A DNA stretch of 64,000 nucleotides from Chelatococcus composti (GCF_014201415.1 NZ_JACHEH010000002.1:434001-498000), one strand, 5' to 3'. Numbered from the stretch's first letter, positions 11,384 through 20,061 are shown. Notes: a model not told the origin generated them from the letters alone. Numbers and translations: made by a program.

Positions 11384-12517
11384 ATGGATCTGCGCAACTA
11401 TAGGCGTCGGCTGCGCTGGCCGGCTTCCGCCCAGCGTCGGGATGCGCCGCCTCCCGATCCGGTCAAGACGGCGCCCATCGACGAGGAAATGTTCTGGAAG
11501 ACGATCACGCGGCTCGCCGTGATCGGGATCTTCATCATGACCTTCGGCGCCGTGCTGATGGTGACTCGGGCCGTCACGGCGCCCGTCTGTGCCGCAATCA
11601 TCGTCGGCAGCATCGTTGGCCCCCTCGTGGAGCAAATGGCGCGGCGGGGCGTCCCGCCCTTCCTTGGCGCCATCGGGCTCGTGTCGATCTTCGTTGCTGC
11701 GCTCTACCTCCTGACCCTGTCCTTCTCGGACCAGGTCAACATGTGGGTGGAACGTGCGCCGGAGCTCGGCAGCATCCTCGAGGAGCGCTTCCGGTCCCTG
11801 CGTGAGCCCATGGGCTTCCTGCGGCGCATCGAGCGCGGCCTGTCCGATGTCGGACAAGGCGGAGCGATCGACGTGCAGGTGAGCGGATCGTCCCTTCTGG
11901 AGACGGCGCTCTCGGCGGCGACGCCCGCCGTCGCCCAGTTCCTGCTCTTTGCCGGCACGCTCGTCTTCTTCCTCGCCGGGCGCGCGCAGATGAAGCGCAA
12001 GCTCGTCGTGGGCTTCATGACGCGCGAGGCGCGCCTCATGGCGCTGCAGATCGTTACGGACATCGAGCGCGCGCTGGGCCGTTACCTCGGCACCGTCACG
12101 ATGATCAATGCCGGCCTCGGCATCGCGACGGGAATCGCCATGTGGCTCATAGGCATGCCCAGCCCCGCCCTGTGGGGCCTGCTCGCCTTCATCCTGAACT
12201 TCGTGCCCTACATCGGCTCGGCAATCACGACGGTGGTGATCTTCGTCGTGGGTCTGGTCTCGTTCGACTCGCTCGGCGCCGCCGTCGTTCCGCCGCTCGT
12301 CTTCCTCGCGCTCACCACGGTCGAGGGCCAGTTCGTCACGCCGAGCGTCATCGGCAGGCGCCTCACGCTCAACCCGTTCGTCGTCTTTATCGCCGTGGCC
12401 TTCTGGACATGGATCTGGGGGCCGATCGGGGCGTTTCTCGCCGTCCCCATCCTGATCGTCACGATGGTCGTGATCGACCACGTTTTCCCGAAGGACGAGG
12501 TGAGCCTGCCGGGCTGA
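11384..12517 (+). CDS. AI-2E family membrane transporter (PerM/UPF0118)
   Basis: A 377-residue polytopic inner-membrane protein. After a charged 40-residue N-terminus come hydrophobic pairs near 45-100, a soluble insert (about 110-200), then a cluster of helices to the C-terminus with the family segment LNFVPYIGS. Members include the autoinducer-2 exporter TqsA and Na+/H+ antiporters, so the substrate is open. An in-frame ATG at 11354 is an alternative start; neither has a good ribosome site. It converges on the L,D-transpeptidase gene through a shared hairpin. Confidence 0.85.
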   Translation: MDLRNYRRRLRWPASAQRRDAPPPDPVKTAPIDEEMFWKTITRLAVIGIFIMTFGAVLMVTRAVTAPVCAAIIVGSIVGPLVEQMARRGVPPFLGAIGLVSIFVAALYLLTLSFSDQVNMWVERAPELGSILEERFRSLREPMGFLRRIERGLSDVGQGGAIDVQVSGSSLLETALSAATPAVAQFLLFAGTLVFFLAGRAQMKRKLVVGFMTREARLMALQIVTDIERALGRYLGTVTMINAGLGIATGIAMWLIGMPSPALWGLLAFILNFVPYIGSAITTVVIFVVGLVSFDSLGAAVVPPLVFLALTTVEGQFVTPSVIGRRLTLNPFVVFIAVAFWTWIWGPIGAFLAVPILIVTMVVIDHVFPKDEVSLPG

Positions 12518-12564
12518 TTCGCCACGATCGGGGCCGATCCAGGCGGCGCGACCGTCGCGGCCGA

Positions 12565-12600
12565 AAGAGGAATGCGGCCATCATGGACGGCCGCTTCTCT
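12565..12600. terminator. Bidirectional terminator-like hairpin
   Basis: The stem GCGGCC/GGCCGC (12574-12579 with 12589-12594) is extended outward by AAGAGGAA against TTCTCT, between two convergent genes. It has a partial T/C run on the + side and an A/G run on the left that reads as T/C on the minus strand. Confidence 0.55.
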
Positions 12601-12619
12601 TCACTCAGCAGCGGAAACG

Positions 12620-14065
12620 TCAGTTCGTCTGGGCAGTATAGGCTGACAGGCCCGGAGGCAGAGGAGCCTGGGCGCCGCGCATGATCGGCGGCAGGGCAGC
12701 CTGGCGATCCTTCTTGCCGGCGGCCGAAGACGCGTCCGCTCCACGGCGCCGCGGCGGCAGCGGCGCATCGGCCGGTGCCGGAATGGCGGTGGCGTCGGCC
12801 TGCGGCTCGTCCTTGGAGCCGAAGAGGCCGCCGAAGGACAGGATGCGGTCGACCAGCGGGCGGCCGTTCGCGGCGGACGCGACGACTGGCTGCGAAGGCG
12901 TGGCGGCCACGGCCGTCGTCGCGCTCGTCACCTCGGGCGCAGCGGCAGCCGGGCTCGAGACCGGAGCCGGCGCAGCCGCAGGGGCCGAGGCGGCCTGCAC
13001 CGCGACCTGGACGGGCTTCGATTCCGTGATCGGCTTTTCGCGGCCATTGTCGTCGAGCTCTATGACGCGAGGCCCACTGGCCAGAGCATCCGGCCGGCTG
13101 ACCTCGAGCGCACGCTGGTTCGACTGGGCGAAAACGGAGATATTGCTCTCCTCAACAGCGGCCATCCGGCGACGGAAGGACTCGTGCTGGTCGCCATCCG
13201 CGTAGACCAGCTTGATGGCCTTGGTGCCGTTGCTGACAAGCTCGGCGACCTTCGCTTCATCGGCCCGCTGCTTCTGCGCCACGGCAACCGCGATGTTCTC
13301 GTCAACCTCGAGTGGCGGGCAGGCCGCGGCCGGATCGAGGCGCTGGCCGTTGGCAGGTTTCGCGTTGAACACGTAGCGCTTGCCGCAGACGGCCACCTGC
13401 GGCTCCTGCTTCGTCACCTCGAAATGGTCCGAGCCTTCCTTGAGATTGCGCCAGAAGGCGATGTTCGGATCCAGCCGATGCTTGGCGAGGTTCTCCGGCG
13501 TCATGCGGAAGGGCATCGCCTGCATCTGCACGGCCTTCTGCCCGCCGGCAAAGGCCTCCCGCACGATGGCGTAGACCTCGGCGATCTGCTCGTCGGTCAT
13601 CGAATAGCAGCCTGCCGAGGAGCAGGCACCGTGGACCATCAGGTGGGCGCCGGTGCGGCCGTGGGCGCGGTCGTAGGTGTTCGGATAGCCGATGTTGAAC
13701 GAAAGGTAGTAGTTCGAGTTTGGATTGAGCTGGGCCGGCGTGATGGCGTAGAAGCCCTCTGGCGCCTGCCGGTCACCCTCTCGCTTCTTGGGACCGAGCT
13801 GGCCCGACCAGCGGCAGATGGGATAGGTCTTCAGCAGCGCGTACTTGCCGGACTTGGTCTGCTTCCAGATCTCGAGCTCCGATTCCTTCTTGTAGGAGCG
13901 GATGAGGACCGGCGCATAGCGCGGCATGTCCTTCTGCTCCATCAGTGCCAGCGTCTTGGCTGGAACGGGCTGGGAGGCGCGGACGCTGCGGGAGTAGGTG
14001 GCGTCATCCTCGCAGGCTGCCACCGCAAACGCGATCGACGAGACCAGCACCAACCGCTTGAGCAT
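12620..14065 (-). CDS. L,D-transpeptidase family lipoprotein (YafK-like)
   Basis: A 481-residue envelope protein. The start MLKRLVLVSS with lipobox VAAC (Cys18) predicts a lipoprotein, and an in-frame ATG further upstream lacks this fit. The ribosome site GAGAGG precedes the chosen ATG. The YkuD catalytic domain has H145 and C153 in HGACSSAGCYSMTD, the YafK/ErfK pattern used to make 3-3 crosslinks or to attach proteins to peptidoglycan. After about residue 330 the protein is a long Ala/Pro-rich tail of low complexity with a basic end, much longer than the usual 250-residue relatives. A CtrA-type box lies about 116 bp upstream. Substrate and role are inferred from the family only. Confidence 0.87.
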   Translation of the reverse strand: MLKRLVLVSSIAFAVAACEDDATYSRSVRASQPVPAKTLALMEQKDMPRYAPVLIRSYKKESELEIWKQTKSGKYALLKTYPICRWSGQLGPKKREGDRQAPEGFYAITPAQLNPNSNYYLSFNIGYPNTYDRAHGRTGAHLMVHGACSSAGCYSMTDEQIAEVYAIVREAFAGGQKAVQMQAMPFRMTPENLAKHRLDPNIAFWRNLKEGSDHFEVTKQEPQVAVCGKRYVFNAKPANGQRLDPAAACPPLEVDENIAVAVAQKQRADEAKVAELVSNGTKAIKLVYADGDQHESFRRRMAAVEESNISVFAQSNQRALEVSRPDALASGPRVIELDDNGREKPITESKPVQVAVQAASAPAAAPAPVSSPAAAAPEVTSATTAVAATPSQPVVASAANGRPLVDRILSFGGLFGSKDEPQADATAIPAPADAPLPPRRRGADASSAAGKKDRQAALPPIMRGAQAPLPPGLSAYTAQTN

Positions 14066-14180
14066 AACGCAACCTCTCGCTTCCCTGATGCCGCGCGTAT
14101 GGCGCATCGGCATCATCGAGCTTTAGACCCGTTAGCGTTACTCGAACCTTACCGATGCTCACCGCCGCGCACCGGCTCGG

Positions 14181-14195
14181 TTAACGGATCATTAA
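14181..14195 (-). promoter_or_regulatory. Candidate CtrA box upstream of the L,D-transpeptidase
   Basis: TTAA-CGGATCA-TTAA, read on the minus strand as TTAATGATCCGTTAAC, fits TTAA-N7-TTAAC. It overlaps the accA stop codon and lies about 116 bp before the L,D-transpeptidase ATG. TTAA is rare in this GC-rich sequence. Binding is inferred. Confidence 0.5.
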
Positions 14196-15145
14196 AGCTG
14201 GCGCCCGATGGCCAGGAACTTCTCAGCACGCAAGGACCGGATCTCGTCGGGCGAAAGCCCGGCCAGATCCTGAAAAGCCGCTGCGATCGCATCGCCCGCA
14301 GCGTTCATGGCTGCCGCCGGATCGCGATGCGCACCTCCCGGCGGCTCCGGGATAATGCCATCGATGACCGAAAAGCGTAAGAGATCTTGTGCCGTGATCT
14401 TCATGTTGGTCGCCGCATCCTGGGCACGCGAGGAGTCGCGCCACAGGATGGAGGCAGCCCCCTCCGGCGAGATCACCGAATAGATGGCGTGCTCGAGCAT
14501 GAGCACCCGATTCGCCGTGGCGAGCGCGATGGCGCCGCCCGAGCCGCCCTCGCCGATGATGACAGCGACATTTGGCACGCCAAGCGCGAGGCAGGCCTCG
14601 GTCGAGCGCGCGATGGCCTCTGCCTGGCCGCGCTCTTCCGCGCCGATGCCCGGATAGGCGCCGGCCGTATCGACGAAGCTGATCACCGGAATGCCGAAAC
14701 GGTCCGCCATCTCCATCAGCCGCACCGCCTTGCGGTAGCCTTCGGGCCGCGCCATGCCGAAGTTGTGGCGCAGGCGCGCCTCGGTGGTGGCGCCCTTCTC
14801 CTGGCCGATCACGCAGACGCTTTCGCCGCGGAAACGGCCGAAACCGCCGACAATAGCCTCGTCCTCGCCGAACTTGCGGTCTCCGGCAAGCGGCGTAAAA
14901 TCCTCGATCAGCGCCGCGCAATAGTCGACGAAGTGGGGCCGCTGCGGATGGCGCGCCACCAGCGTCTTCTGCCACGGCGTCAGGTTGGCGTAGATGTCCG
15001 CCAGCGCCTTCTGTGCCTTGGCCTCGAGGCGCGCGATCTCATCGCCGATGGCAACGGCGCTGCCGCCTTCGGCCATGGCACGCAGTTCCTCGACCTTGGC
15101 TTCGAGCTCGGCGACGGGCTTTTCGAAATCCAGATAGCTTCGCAT
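14192..15145 (-). CDS. accA: Acetyl-CoA carboxylase carboxyltransferase subunit alpha
   Basis: A 317-residue AccA. With AccD it transfers the carboxyl group from biotin on AccB to acetyl-CoA, giving malonyl-CoA for fatty acid synthesis. The start MRSYLDFEKP and length match the family (about 318). The crotonase-fold signature SFVDTAGAYPGIGAEERGQ and the GEGGSGGAIA loop are present. A longer frame upstream to 15259 has no family support. It is followed by the L,D-transpeptidase gene on the same strand after 126 bp; accD is not in this window. Confidence 0.97.
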   Translation of the reverse strand: MRSYLDFEKPVAELEAKVEELRAMAEGGSAVAIGDEIARLEAKAQKALADIYANLTPWQKTLVARHPQRPHFVDYCAALIEDFTPLAGDRKFGEDEAIVGGFGRFRGESVCVIGQEKGATTEARLRHNFGMARPEGYRKAVRLMEMADRFGIPVISFVDTAGAYPGIGAEERGQAEAIARSTEACLALGVPNVAVIIGEGGSGGAIALATANRVLMLEHAIYSVISPEGAASILWRDSSRAQDAATNMKITAQDLLRFSVIDGIIPEPPGGAHRDPAAAMNAAGDAIAAAFQDLAGLSPDEIRSLRAEKFLAIGRQL

Positions 15146-15327
15146 GCGATATGGCGCGCCGGGGTTATCCGTCTCGAAGGGGCCAGTCCGCGGCATCCGG
15201 CCACGGGAGGCCTCCCACAGGGTCGGCGCGGGCGGACCTTGGCGACTGGCCGGCGCCAAGTCAAGACGAAGTCAGGAGGAAGGCAGCATCGCGCGGAAGG
15301 CGGAGGCAGGCCGCGAATGCGCCGGCG

Positions 15328-16137
15328 TCACGGCGGGGGCGAGCTGGCGGCCGTCGGCGACACGTCTTCCGGAGCCCCGAGCCGCGGCGACAGCGCCCCC
15401 TGGGCCGGAACCAGCACGGGACGCAGACGCGCCGCACGCCGCATGGCCCGCACCGGGACGGGCCGGTGCAGCTGCTTCACCGCCTCGATGACGTGCACGC
15501 CGGCGAAGGGCAGCGACAGGCCGGCGCCCGCCCTCTCCCACGCCACCGCCGACCGCAGGAACAGCTGGCGCTGCAGTGGTGGCACGTAGAGCGCTTCCAG
15601 CCAGTTCTCCGGCGAGAAGAGCGTGCGGCGCATGAGCCCGTTGAGCTGCGAGCGGCTGTAGGGCTGGCCCTGGCCGAAGGGCGTCGTGTCCATGCGCGCC
15701 CACAGGCCGCGGCGGTTGGGCGCGACAAGGAGGACGCGGCCACCGGGGCTCAGCACCCGCCAGACCTCGCTCATCAGCTCGTCCGGCGCTTCGCTGGTCT
15801 CAAGGGCATGGACGACGAGCACGCGGTCGATGCAGGCGTCTGGCAGGGGCAGCATCGTGGGCTCGACGAGGGCGGAGGCCGACGGGCCCGTCGACGGCCA
15901 GTTCACCACGCCCTGCGCAGCCGGCATGAAGGCGAGGGCGCGTTCGCTGCCAGCCTTGAGCGCACTGAGATAGGGTGTCGCGTAGCCGATGCCGAGAAGC
16001 CGCAGGCCGGAGAGATCCTTCCACAACGCCTCGACGGCGCGCAGCACGAGACGGCGGGCGACCGCTCCGAGCGGGCTCGCGTAGAAATGCCTCAGATCGA
16101 CCACATCGACGGCCAAGGGACTCTCCTCGTCTCCCAT
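15328..16137 (-). CDS. Class I SAM-dependent methyltransferase, unassigned
   Basis: A 269-residue protein with a methyltransferase fold: LRLLGIGYATPYL (46-58) as motif I, MLPLPDACIDRVLVVHALE as the post-I to motif-II region, and SEVWRVLSPGGRVLLVAPNRRG as the motif III strand typical of Methyltransf_11. Relatives in Rhizobiales lie next to gloB, as here, where it is divergent from gloB across 139 bp. The acceptor is unknown. The C-terminal 30 residues are an unconserved Pro/Ser tail. The start MGDEESPL at 16137 was chosen because the longer frame upstream has no similarity pattern. Confidence 0.8.
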   Translation of the reverse strand: MGDEESPLAVDVVDLRHFYASPLGAVARRLVLRAVEALWKDLSGLRLLGIGYATPYLSALKAGSERALAFMPAAQGVVNWPSTGPSASALVEPTMLPLPDACIDRVLVVHALETSEAPDELMSEVWRVLSPGGRVLLVAPNRRGLWARMDTTPFGQGQPYSRSQLNGLMRRTLFSPENWLEALYVPPLQRQLFLRSAVAWERAGAGLSLPFAGVHVIEAVKQLHRPVPVRAMRRAARLRPVLVPAQGALSPRLGAPEDVSPTAASSPPP

Positions 16138-16276
16138 GATGATCGGGATCGGGCCGGCCGGTTGCAAGATGAGCCTCCCGCACGCCAGCCGGTTCTCGTG
16201 ATTCGCCTCGACGCAAAGAGGCTGTAAGGTCGCCGGGATTCGGGCCGCCCACGGGCGGAAGCCAAGGAGGACGATC

Positions 16277-17044
16277 GTGCCGGCCGATATCCACGTCTTT
16301 CCCTGCCGCAGCGACAACATCGGCGTGCTGATCCGCGATGCGGCAACCGGTGCCTGCGCGGCAATCGACGCACCGGAAGAGCAGGCGGTGCGCCGGGCCC
16401 TTGCCGAGACCGGATGGCACCTGACGCACATCCTCGTCACCCACAAGCACCACGACCATGTCGAGGGCATCCCCGGCCTCAAGCGGGAGACGGGGGCAAC
16501 CGTCATCGGGCCGGCGGCGGAAGCGGCCGCCATTCCGGGCATCGACCGGACCGTCTTGGAGGGCGACGAGGTCGCGGTGGGTGATCTCCGGGGCAAGGTC
16601 ATTGCCACTCCGGGACACACGCTTGGCCATGTCGCCTACTGGTTCGCCGGCGAGCGGGCGCTCTTTGCCGGCGACACGCTGTTTGCGCTCGGCTGCGGAC
16701 GCCTGTTCGAGGGCACGCCAGCAGACATGTGGGGCGCGCTCGGGAAACTCTCCGCCCTGCCGGACGATACCCGCCTCTACTGCGGCCACGAGTATACGCT
16801 CTCGAACGCCCGTTTTGCGCTCGCCGCCGACCCCGGCAATGTCGCCCTCGCCAGGCGTGCGGCCGCCATCGAGGCCGCGCGGGCGCGCGGCGAGCTGACG
16901 ATTCCCTCCCTTCTCGGCGAGGAGAAGGCGACGAACCCCTTCCTTCGCGCCGGGGAACCCGCTCTTGCCGCCGCCGTCAACCTTTCCGGCCGGCCGGCCG
17001 TGGAGGTGTTCGCCGCCCTGCGTGCCTGGAAGGACCGTTTCTGA
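16277..17044 (+). CDS. gloB: Hydroxyacylglutathione hydrolase (glyoxalase II)
   Basis: A 255-residue metallo-beta-lactamase-fold hydrolase that splits S-lactoylglutathione to lactate and glutathione, the second step of methylglyoxal detoxification. The metal motif is TxHxHHDH-like, with H56, H58, D60 and H61 in THKHHDH, followed by TPGHTLGH, FAGDTLF and YCGHEYT. The length and the C-terminal ATNPFLR segment, which contacts glutathione, are typical. It starts with GTG. Its stop codon shares one base with the next start, so the two are cotranslated. Confidence 0.94.
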   Translation: MPADIHVFPCRSDNIGVLIRDAATGACAAIDAPEEQAVRRALAETGWHLTHILVTHKHHDHVEGIPGLKRETGATVIGPAAEAAAIPGIDRTVLEGDEVAVGDLRGKVIATPGHTLGHVAYWFAGERALFAGDTLFALGCGRLFEGTPADMWGALGKLSALPDDTRLYCGHEYTLSNARFALAADPGNVALARRAAAIEAARARGELTIPSLLGEEKATNPFLRAGEPALAAAVNLSGRPAVEVFAALRAWKDRF

Positions 17045-17496
17045 TGCCGCCCGTGGACCAACAAGAGCTCACGGCGGAGGACATCGTCCGCCTTCTCGAT
17101 CTCCAGCCCCACCCGGAGGGCGGCTGGTTTCGCGAGACCTATCGTGACCCGCGGCCGGTGGACGGAGACCGCGCCGCCTCGACGCTGATCTATTATCTGC
17201 TGGGCCCCGGCGGCACGTCCCACTGGCACCGGGTCGATGCGGCGGAAGTCTGGCACTGGTATCTGGGCGCACCGCTGATGCTGACCCTCTCACCCGACGG
17301 GCAGCAGACCGAGACCCATCGTCTTGGCGGCGACCTCCTGGCGGGCGAGCGGCCACAATGCGTCGTGCCGGCGGGCTGGTGGCAGACGGCGACGAGCCTC
17401 GGCGCCTTCACCCTCGTCGGCTGCACGGTGGCGCCGGGATTCACCTTCGACGGTTTCGAGCTGGCGCCGCCCGGCTGGCGGCCCGCCCCGCGCTGA
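17044..17496 (+). CDS. Cupin domain protein, DUF985 family
   Basis: A 150-residue single-cupin protein of the DUF985 (Cupin_5) family. Family segments are LLDLQPHPEGGWFRETYR (17-34), STLIYYLL (47-54), SHWHRVDAAEVWHWYLG (59-75) and VPAGWWQTA. The two His and the Glu of SHWHRVDAAE suggest a metal site. Members have no settled activity; some are sugar-epimerase-like. Translational coupling to gloB through a 1-bp overlap (TGATG) hints at a role in carbonyl or sugar metabolism, but that is inference. Confidence 0.87.
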   Translation: MPPVDQQELTAEDIVRLLDLQPHPEGGWFRETYRDPRPVDGDRAASTLIYYLLGPGGTSHWHRVDAAEVWHWYLGAPLMLTLSPDGQQTETHRLGGDLLAGERPQCVVPAGWWQTATSLGAFTLVGCTVAPGFTFDGFELAPPGWRPAPR

Positions 17497-17512
17497 GGCG
17501 ACAGCGGGTCTC

Positions 17513-17974
17513 CTAGCGGTCGATGGACAGAAGGGTGCGCCGCACGGCTGCCAAGTCGGTCGCCATGGCGTTGAGCCGCTCGACGAAGCGGGCCCTGAGA
17601 TGGGCCGCGACGTCGGGAAATTCGACCAGCACGCGCCGCATGACGCTGCGCGGCAGCTTTGTCACGGACGAGGGCTCGCGGGCGATGGCCGTCGCGGGGC
17701 GTTTCGTTTCGGCAAACAGCGCCAGCTCGCCGATGAGGACGCCGGGGCCGGCCACGTATTCCGTCGGTGAGCCGTCGTCGCGGGCATCGAGCGCAATCGC
17801 TCCCGAGCGCACCAGGTAGCCCGCATCGGCAGGCTCCCCGCGACGGAAGAGGACATCACCCGCCCTCAGGATGCGTGACTCGGCCGCGAAGGCGACAAGG
17901 CGCAACGCCTCCCGCTCGATGCCGGCGAAGGTGGGCACCGCCTCGAGCGCCGCAATGTCGTCGTTCAGTCCCAT
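17513..17974 (-). CDS. Cyclic-nucleotide-binding domain protein
   Basis: A 153-residue protein made almost wholly of a Crp/cNMP-binding beta barrel (about 12-125): ILRAGDVLFRRGEPADAGYLVRSG and GVLIGELALFAETKRPATA resemble the phosphate-binding cassette. There is no helix-turn-helix, so it is not a Crp-type transcription factor; the C-terminal 30 residues are helical. It lies 25 bp downstream of an OmpR-type response regulator on the same strand, the same pairing found in other Rhizobiales, so the two probably form an operon. Ligand and target are unknown. Confidence 0.85.
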   Translation of the reverse strand: MGLNDDIAALEAVPTFAGIEREALRLVAFAAESRILRAGDVLFRRGEPADAGYLVRSGAIALDARDDGSPTEYVAGPGVLIGELALFAETKRPATAIAREPSSVTKLPRSVMRRVLVEFPDVAAHLRARFVERLNAMATDLAAVRRTLLSIDR

Positions 17975-17999
17975 GTCGGCCGCCGCGCGCTCCCCGAGA

Positions 18000-18686
18000 T
18001 CACGGAATGAGTTTGTAGCCGCCCTGCTCGGTCACGAGAATGCGGGCGTTGGAAGGATCCTGCTCGATCTTCTGCCGAAGGCGGTAGATGTGCGTCTCGA
18101 GCGTGTGCGTTGTGACGTTGGCGTTGTAGCCCCAGACCTCGGCGAGCAGCACCTCGCGCGACACCACCTTCTGGCCTGCGCGGTAGAGAAAGCGCAGGAT
18201 CGCCGTCTCCTTCTCCGTCAGCTTGAGCTTGGAGCCGCGCTCGTTGACGAGCAGCTTGGCGCTCGGACGAAAGGTGTAGGGCCCAATGGTGAACACCGCA
18301 TCCTCGCTCGCCTCGTACTGGCGCAGCTGGGCCCGGATGCGCGCCAGCAGCACCGCGAAGCGGAAGGGTTTGGCCACATAGTCGTTGGCACCGGCATCAA
18401 GACCGAGGACCGTGTCGTTGTCGGTGGCGTGGCCCGTCAGCATGATCACAGGGCTGCGGAAACCGCTCTCGCGCATGCGCTTCACGACATCGCGGCCATC
18501 CATGTCCGGCAGGCCGACGTCCATGATGACGAGATCGATGTTGTTCTCCCGGATGGCTTCGAGCGCCTCGGCGCCCGATGCGGCTGTGGAGAGGGCGAAC
18601 TCGTCGGTGAGCGCAAGCTGCTCGCTCAGCGTCTCGCGCAGGTCTTCCTCGTCGTCCACGATGAGCAGATGGCGGGCGTGGGGCAT
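18000..18686 (-). CDS. OmpR/PhoB-type response regulator, orphan
   Basis: A 228-residue two-component regulator. The receiver domain has the acidic pair D11-D12, phosphoacceptor D56 (LVIMDVGLPDMDG) and the KPF lysine near 104. The C-terminal winged helix has LTEKETAILRFLYRAG and the recognition helix THTLETHIYRLRQKIE. The start MPHARHLLIVDDE at 18686 is preferred over an open extension to 18749. No histidine kinase is adjacent. It faces an L,D-transpeptidase gene across about 140 bp, so a role in envelope control is possible but unproven. Confidence 0.92.
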   Translation of the reverse strand: MPHARHLLIVDDEEDLRETLSEQLALTDEFALSTAASGAEALEAIRENNIDLVIMDVGLPDMDGRDVVKRMRESGFRSPVIMLTGHATDNDTVLGLDAGANDYVAKPFRFAVLLARIRAQLRQYEASEDAVFTIGPYTFRPSAKLLVNERGSKLKLTEKETAILRFLYRAGQKVVSREVLLAEVWGYNANVTTHTLETHIYRLRQKIEQDPSNARILVTEQGGYKLIP

Positions 18687-18826
18687 TGTCCTTCCATCGT
18701 TGGGCAGGAGATGCCGGCGCAGGCGCTGGCCGGAGACCCGGCGACGCACGCCGCCGGGCGAGGAAGTCCTAGACTAAGCGATCGGCGCCGGGCAACAAGT
18801 AGACGGTGTCGACGCACCGGCTTGTG

Positions 18827-19396
18827 ATGAAACGAACCTTCCTCCGCACCATTCGGGTCCTTCCGCGTCCCGGCAACGCTTCGCGCGGGCTTCTCGTTGC
18901 AGGACATGTCGTGCTGCCCTGCGCGCTCGGCAAGGGTGGTGTCACGCGCGCCAAATGCGAGGGCGACGGCGCGACCCCGCTCGGGCGCTTCGCACTCGGT
19001 GCCCTCTACCTGCGCCCCGACAGGGGCAGGCGACCGCGCTGCGGCCTTCCGACGCGCTGGATGCGCCCGGACGACGGCTGGTGCGACGCCCCGGGCGATC
19101 GGCTCTACAACCGGCCGGTGCGCCTTCCTTATCCCGCGAGCCACGAGCGGATGTGGCGGGACGACGACGTCTATGACCGCGTCATCGACATACGCTACAA
19201 CCGCGGGCCGATCCGCCCCGGCCGGGGCAGCGCCATCTTCATGCATCTCGCCCGCCCCGGCTTTGCACCGACGGCCGGGTGCGTCGCCCTGCGGCGGGCC
19301 GATCTCGACCGGCTCTTGCCGCGCCTGGGCCCCGGCACGCTGCTCGTGATCGGCACCGATCCGCGCCGCTTCCCCCTTTCCCGAAAGCAGAAATGA
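18827..19396 (+). CDS. L,D-transpeptidase (YkuD) family protein, no signal peptide
   Basis: A 189-residue protein that is mostly a YkuD domain. The catalytic pair is H140 and C152 in the pattern H-x11-C (FMHLARPGFAPTAGCVAL). The N-terminus MKRTFLRTIRVLPRPG has no signal peptide or membrane segment, unlike the lipoprotein relative at 12.6 kb. Similar short forms are common in Rhizobiales and may be exported another way or act in the cytoplasm. A GTG at 18806 is a possible earlier start. It overlaps the HAD gene by 4 bp (ATGA), so they are cotranslated. Confidence 0.85.
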   Translation: MKRTFLRTIRVLPRPGNASRGLLVAGHVVLPCALGKGGVTRAKCEGDGATPLGRFALGALYLRPDRGRRPRCGLPTRWMRPDDGWCDAPGDRLYNRPVRLPYPASHERMWRDDDVYDRVIDIRYNRGPIRPGRGSAIFMHLARPGFAPTAGCVALRRADLDRLLPRLGPGTLLVIGTDPRRFPLSRKQK

Positions 19397-20061
19397 TGAG
19401 CCGCCCAGCCCTTCTCTTCGACCTCGACGGCACGCTGACCGAGACGGACCATCTGCATTTCGAGGCCTTCAACGCCATGCTCGCCAGTTTCGGCCGCAGC
19501 ATTACGCCCGAGGCCTACGCCCGACAGGTGCAGGGCCGCGCCAATGCCGCGATCATGCGCGACATGTTCCCGGACCTGCCTGAGAGCGAGCACATCCGCC
19601 TCGCTGACGCCAAGGAAGCCGCCTTCCGGTCCATGGCCGAGGGCCGGCTGGAGCCCGCGCGCGGCCTTCTCGATTTCCTCGCCCTGGCCGAGAGCCGCGG
19701 CATCGGCTGCGCGGTTGTCACCAACGCGCCGCGCGCCAATGCGGAAATGATGCTCGGCGCCATTGGCCTGCGGAGCCGTTTCGAGGCGATCGTCATCGGC
19801 GACGAACTGCCGCGGCCCAAACCCGACCCGATGCCCTACCGCATGGGGCTGGACCTCCTCAGTGCCGACCCGGCCCGCTCCCTCGCCTTCGAGGATTCGG
19901 CCTCCGGCGTGCGATCAGCCCGCGCGGCTGGCCTTTTCGTGGTCGGCCTGATGACGACGCTGTCGGCGGAAGCGCTCGAAGCCGCCGGCGCGAGCCTCGC
20001 CATCGCCGACTTCACGGACCCGCGGCTGCCAGAGGTGCTGGAAGCCAGGCTCGCCGGATGA
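19393..20061 (+). CDS. HAD-superfamily hydrolase, phosphoglycolate-phosphatase/beta-PGM-like
   Basis: A 222-residue HAD phosphatase with an alpha-helical cap. Motif I is DLDGTLTETD with nucleophile D10 and acid D12. Motif II is the Thr in VVTNAPRAN, motif III the Lys in RPKPDP, and motif IV is FEDSASGVRSA. Cap type C1 and the ED-S-x-G-x-xA motif fit the beta-phosphoglucomutase/phosphoglycolate branch; the substrate cannot be fixed. ATG 19393 overlaps the L,D-transpeptidase stop. The gene converges on yggS with an 18-bp gap. Confidence 0.88.
   Translation: MMSRPALLFDLDGTLTETDHLHFEAFNAMLASFGRSITPEAYARQVQGRANAAIMRDMFPDLPESEHIRLADAKEAAFRSMAEGRLEPARGLLDFLALAESRGIGCAVVTNAPRANAEMMLGAIGLRSRFEAIVIGDELPRPKPDPMPYRMGLDLLSADPARSLAFEDSASGVRSARAAGLFVVGLMTTLSAEALEAAGASLAIADFTDPRLPEVLEARLAG

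Noticed and set aside
15146-15259. Longer AccA start at 15259
   Set aside because: AccA proteins begin near MRSYLDFEKP; the extension is low-complexity and unconserved.
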